IMG/VR virus record: IMGVR_UViG_3300030202_003189 | Coordinates: 167,286-231,285 of that record | Source of the DNA: a virus | Strand: one strand, 5' to 3' | DNA: 64,000 nucleotides | Shown here: positions 61,263 to 64,000 of the stretch, piece by piece | How the letters are laid out: every line of letters begins with the position of its first letter | Numbering within the stretch: the first letter of the stretch is position 1 | Program-made: the position numbers and the translations under genes | The notes under the pieces: generated by a model | Database searches by the model: none | Told to the model about the DNA's origin: nothing | Seen by the model: only the letters and a program-made list of their open reading frames with translations

Positions 61263-61745
61263 ATGAAAAAAAGAGTTAGATTATTTGGAGATTTAGAATG
61301 TGAGGAATGTATCCAAACACGTAATATCGTAGAGAACTATGATTGGTCTGATATGGAAGACAATCTTGAAATCCAGATAATAATAATAGAAAACGAAAGA
61401 GAGGATTGGTCAGAGGTTATGAAAAGAACTGGAGCTTATTTTGTACCACATTATGAGATTAAATGGGAGGATGAAGAGAAAGGCGAACAAGAAGTACATA
61501 TATCGAAAGTAAGAGACTTTTCTAGTGTTAGAGAAGGATTCGATAAACTATTAGAAGTATTAAAAGATGACTACGAAATACCAGTAATGAGTGAGGTAGA
61601 AATAAGAGAACAAGTAAAATCACTAGGGATGATGCAAGGTATACTTTATGAAAGACATTTAATTAACATTAAAAACTTTACAAATTTGAGAAATTTCATA
61701 AATATGCCAGGTTCTATGATAGATACGGGCGACCCTAACGCTTAG
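61263..61745 (+). CDS. Thioredoxin/glutaredoxin-like protein, CEEC
   Basis: A 160-residue product. VRLFGDLECEECIQTRNIVE is the first strand and active-site helix of a glutaredoxin-like fold, with CEEC (C13, C16). A cis-Pro may be in YFVPHYEI. The C-terminal 50 residues (IREQVKSLGMMQGILYERHL onward) form a helical extension similar to that of the gene at 61781, so the two are paralogues. Co-transcribed with clpP. Substrate unknown. Confidence 0.7.
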   Translation: MKKRVRLFGDLECEECIQTRNIVENYDWSDMEDNLEIQIIIIENEREDWSEVMKRTGAYFVPHYEIKWEDEEKGEQEVHISKVRDFSSVREGFDKLLEVLKDDYEIPVMSEVEIREQVKSLGMMQGILYERHLINIKNFTNLRNFINMPGSMIDTGDPNA

Positions 61746-61780
61746 AATTATAAATAAAATAAACAAAAACAAAAAAAAAG

Positions 61781-62275
61781 ATGAAAGAATTAGAATTATT
61801 TACATTACCAAACTGTCCAGCTTGTAAAAGATTAAAAGAGACATTAGAAAAAGAAGGTATAGAGTATACCGATAAAGACACAAAGGATTTTGCCGATGAA
61901 TGGACCGACATCCAAAACATCACTAAGACTTATTTCCTACCAACAATAAAAATGGGAGAGATGTATTTTTCACCTAACAGAGATTTCAAGAATGACGCTG
62001 AAGCTGTTGAACTAATTAACAAAGTTAATTCTGGTGAAATGGTTGAACATGAAATGTCACAACTTGAGTTAAGAGAGACACTAAAAACTTTATTATTCCA
62101 ATTTGAAATGGTTAATAGAGGAATGGGTAATATGGGAAGGGCTATTGATAATGTAAGAAGCTTTACTAGAATGCCACAAGATTGGCAACCAGAGCCACAA
62201 CAAAGACCAAACGCTCCACAAACACCACCAACACCACCAGTTGAAACTAAGAACGAAGAGGTAAAAGGTGAGTAG
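61781..62275 (+). CDS. Glutaredoxin-like protein, CPAC
   Basis: A 164-residue product. ELELFTLPNCPACKRLKETL contains CPAC (C12, C15). The cis-Pro is in YFLPTIKMG near residue 51. After residue 90 a helical extension (LELRETLKTLLFQFEMVNRG, MGNMGRAIDNVRSFTRMP) resembles the tail of the 61263 protein, followed by a Pro/Gln-rich end. It may reduce disulfides or protein-glutathione mixed forms. It overlaps the DUF3310 gene by 8 nt. Confidence 0.78.
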   Translation: MKELELFTLPNCPACKRLKETLEKEGIEYTDKDTKDFADEWTDIQNITKTYFLPTIKMGEMYFSPNRDFKNDAEAVELINKVNSGEMVEHEMSQLELRETLKTLLFQFEMVNRGMGNMGRAIDNVRSFTRMPQDWQPEPQQRPNAPQTPPTPPVETKNEEVKGE

Positions 62276-62474
62276 TGTAAACCATCCTAGTCATTACAAT
62301 AAAGGTAAGATTGAAGTAATAGACGCGATTGAGGAATGGGGGTTAGGGTTTAATGATGGTAATGTTATTAAATACGTTTCTCGTCACAAACATAAAGACA
62401 AACCTTTAGAGGATTTGGAAAAAGCTAGGTGGTATATCGAAAGAGAAATCCAGAGATTAAAAAAGAAGTCGTAA
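62268..62474 (+). CDS. DUF3310 protein (SaV-like)
   Basis: A 68-residue product with a GTG start: VNHPSHYNKGKIEVIDAIEE, then GNVIKYVSRHKHKDKPLEDL and EKARWYIEREI. This is the DUF3310 phage family, thought to be nucleotide kinase-related in some annotation, though unproven. The GTG lies 8 nt within the upstream gene. Its stop lies in the loop of the following terminator. Confidence 0.85.
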   Translation: MSSVNHPSHYNKGKIEVIDAIEEWGLGFNDGNVIKYVSRHKHKDKPLEDLEKARWYIEREIQRLKKKS

Positions 62475-62489
62475 TGACTTCTTTTTTTT
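62461..62489 (+). terminator. Intrinsic terminator after DUF3310 gene
   Basis: AAAAGAAGTC (62461-62470) pairs with GACTTCTTTT (62476-62485), loop GTAAT, then a T run. The stop codon TAA of the DUF3310 gene is in the loop. Confidence 0.85.
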
Positions 62490-62503
62490 ATTTTACTGAC
62501 TAG

Positions 62504-62511
62504 TATTTATA
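62504..62511 (+). promoter_or_regulatory. Putative phage-class promoter box TATTTATA
   Basis: TATTTATA 36 nt before the ATG at 62548, between a terminator and the next gene, so a promoter is expected here. No TTG-N19/20-TAnnTTTG is seen, which supports the box as the alternative signal. Confidence 0.5.
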
Positions 62512-62547
62512 TTATAATAACTAGTTACCTAAAATAAAATAAAAATA

Positions 62548-63168
62548 ATGAAAACATGTTACACTAGAGAGCAGATTGAAGCTGCCGTTAAAGAAAAGGG
62601 ATACAAATGGTTTGAAGACCATAACAATAAAGGATATGATGTTAATATCGTAGGAGTTAGAAATTCCGCAACAGGGAATAAAGTTACAAATAAATTTGAT
62701 GACTGTATAACAGTATCTTATAAAAAGGAAGGAAAGTGGAAGTTCTTTTGTTTTTCATGTACAACAGATCCAGGTGATGATTGGGTAGATAACCCAATGT
62801 TAGAAAAAGGAGTTGCTATATTAAAACCTGGACAATATAGAGGTTCTCATAAAATTAGATTACATGGTGGTAAGTATACCGCATTAGGACAAAAGAAAGA
62901 CGTTACAGTTTATAGAGACGCTACACGTGACGATAAATATGACTTAAACGAATCTACAACAGACACAGGATTATTCGGAATAAATATTCACAGAGCAACC
63001 GCACTAGAAGGAAAGACTTCTACTTATGTAGATAAATGGTCGGCAGGATGCCAAGTAATAGCCAATAATGATGACTGGAAAACATTCATGAAGATAATGC
63101 AAAAGGCAAAAGATGTATGGGGCAATAGTTTTAGTTATACTTTAATTGAGTCTAAAGATATTTCATAA
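62548..63168 (+). CDS. Protein with LD-transpeptidase-like HxnSxGC motif
   Basis: A 206-residue product. Near the C-terminus GLFGINIHRA is followed about 18 residues later by WSAGCQVI, giving His...Ser-x-Gly-Cys, the order seen in L,D-transpeptidase (YkuD-type) active sites. Other parts: FFCFSCTTDPGDDW and ILKPGQYRGSHKIRLHGGKY, the latter like the strand before the catalytic region. Phage members with this layout have been placed near lysis or fibre genes, as here. It may cleave or remodel peptidoglycan. No signal peptide seen. Confidence 0.5.
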   Translation: MKTCYTREQIEAAVKEKGYKWFEDHNNKGYDVNIVGVRNSATGNKVTNKFDDCITVSYKKEGKWKFFCFSCTTDPGDDWVDNPMLEKGVAILKPGQYRGSHKIRLHGGKYTALGQKKDVTVYRDATRDDKYDLNESTTDTGLFGINIHRATALEGKTSTYVDKWSAGCQVIANNDDWKTFMKIMQKAKDVWGNSFSYTLIESKDIS

Positions 63169-63170
63169 TA

Positions 63171-64000
63171 ATGAAAAGAACCGAGGTATCACTATTTCGT
63201 AATGGTAAACCTGTAAGGGGGATACTGGAACAGTTTGAAGCAACTGATCAAACATTCGTAACTAGTGGTAACGCTGACGGTACTACAAGTACTCTTAATT
63301 TTACAAATAGTACAGGAGGGACATTCACTGTTACAAATAGTAATTTACTGTTTAACACAGGTGGTGGGGGTGTTACAGATGTTACAGGTACCGCTCCTGT
63401 GGTTTCATCAGGAGGGGATACTCCAGCGATTAGTGTAACAACTGCCGCAGTAACAAATGGAAGTGTCAATCTATCAACAGGAGATCAAATTTACGATTTT
63501 GTTGCTGGTTTTACAGCACCTGCAGCCAATCGGGTCGTAGTAACCGCAGATGAAGGAACGGATGCAACTATGTACCCTACTTTTGTAAGTGCAGCGGGTA
63601 CAGTACCTCTATATAATTATGGTACCCTTACATATAATCCAGGGGATGCAAATCTTAGCTCAACTAACTTTACAGGTGCGTTAGCAGGGAATGCCTCAAC
63701 ATCAACAAAGATCGCTTCTATCACAAATACTGATATAGTACAATTGGGTTCTACACAAACTCTTACTAATAAAACTTTAACTTCCCCAACAATAACTGGT
63801 CCGGATATTACAGGAACCGCTAATCTAGATGCAGTAGATATAGACGGTAATGTACAACTAGATGGTACTTTAACTGTTGGTGTAGACGATACAGGTTATG
63901 ATGTTAAATTCTTTGGAGCAACTGCTGGGAAATATATGTTGTGGGATGAAGACCAAGACTCACTATTTTTTCCAGATGACACTAAAATAGTATTAGGAAC
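63171..64000 (+). CDS. Tail-fibre-like protein, partial (runs off window)
   Basis: Starts at ATG 63171, 2 nt after the preceding stop, and stays open to the end of the window (over 276 codons). MKRTEVSLFRNGKPVRGILE opens it. LSTGDQIYDFVAGF, STQTLTNKTLTSPTITGPDI and DVKFFGATAGKYMLWDEDQD are typical of fibre or adhesin proteins of marine and cyanophage type (TLTNKTLTSP and the DVKFFGATxG(K/S)YMLWDE repeat). High in Thr, Gly, Asn. It probably encodes a host-binding fibre. The end and any C-terminal domain are outside the window. Confidence 0.8.
   Translation, partial: MKRTEVSLFRNGKPVRGILEQFEATDQTFVTSGNADGTTSTLNFTNSTGGTFTVTNSNLLFNTGGGGVTDVTGTAPVVSSGGDTPAISVTTAAVTNGSVNLSTGDQIYDFVAGFTAPAANRVVVTADEGTDATMYPTFVSAAGTVPLYNYGTLTYNPGDANLSSTNFTGALAGNASTSTKIASITNTDIVQLGSTQTLTNKTLTSPTITGPDITGTANLDAVDIDGNVQLDGTLTVGVDDTGYDVKFFGATAGKYMLWDEDQDSLFFPDDTKIVLG

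Noticed and set aside
1-64000. CRISPR arrays, insertion sequences, integrase or tRNA genes
   Set aside because: I saw no regular direct repeats with spacers, no transposase or integrase motifs and no tRNA cloverleaf apart from the tmRNA ends. Absence is by eye only.

Overview
This window looks like part of the genome of a large tailed phage with a T4-like gene set, infecting a marine Bacteroidota (probably Flavobacteriia). The DNA is AT-rich and almost entirely coding. All but two genes are on the + strand, often with 1-30 nt overlaps. Several independent features point to a Bacteroidota host. Starts lack Shine-Dalgarno sites. Promoters match the Bacteroidota form TTG-N19/20-TAnnTTTG. The sigma factor is of the short RpoD type. 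The tmRNA carries the AACTGGC resume context. Two secreted proteins end in short type IX secretion (T9SS) C-terminal domains. A histone H1/Hc1-like protein, a DUF4494-like protein and a Bacteroidota-type ribosomal protein bS21 are also present. No terminase, capsid, portal or polymerase gene lies in the window, so it is a fragment. Family names rest on motif recognition by eye; no database search was possible.

Layout. 1-21.3 kb: virion (tail/baseplate/fibre) genes, including Cys-rich proteins with GCxDPxAxNYxPxAxxDDGSC repeats, a P2 gpI-like baseplate candidate, and a paralogous family with a shared N-terminal domain. 21.3-29.5 kb: DNA metabolism and transcription (RuvC-like resolvase, primase, PD-(D/E)XK nuclease, gp47/gp46 pair, DNA methyltransferase, sigma factor). 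29.6-35.2 kb: envelope and secretion genes (4-TM protein, amidase-like protein, two T9SS-type secreted proteins, two further exported proteins). 35.3-39.9 kb: proteins with candidate capsid-targeting and prohead-protease sites. 39.9-45.7 kb: many small genes, the histone-like protein, DnaJ and a Dam-type methyltransferase. 45.7-54.4 kb: a PcfJ-like protein, bS21 on the - strand, two large candidate internal virion proteins and an M20-type peptidase. 54.4-57.5 kb: tmRNA and DnaK. 57.5-63.2 kb: membrane protein, lipoprotein, thioredoxin, DUF932, ClpP, two glutaredoxin-like proteins, DUF3310 and an SxGC protein. 63.2 kb to the end: a tail-fibre-like gene running off the window.

How the genes may work together. 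The phage carries tools for host transcription (sigma factor), translation (bS21; tmRNA with an unusual 23-residue tag ending VAIA), and protein folding or turnover (DnaK, DnaJ, ClpP, redox proteins). Two promoter classes can be read from the sequence. One is host-like, with the -7 box placed exactly 4 nt before the ATG in at least eight genes, which predicts leaderless or nearly leaderless mRNAs. The other is a TATTTAT(A/T) box that sits in the sense orientation before nine genes, including both - strand genes. The most interesting candidates for an undescribed system are (i) leaderless mRNAs combined with phage bS21 and tmRNA, (ii) phage-encoded T9SS cargo for the host surface, and (iii) polyprotein-like internal virion proteins divided by [LIV]xE-Q sites.
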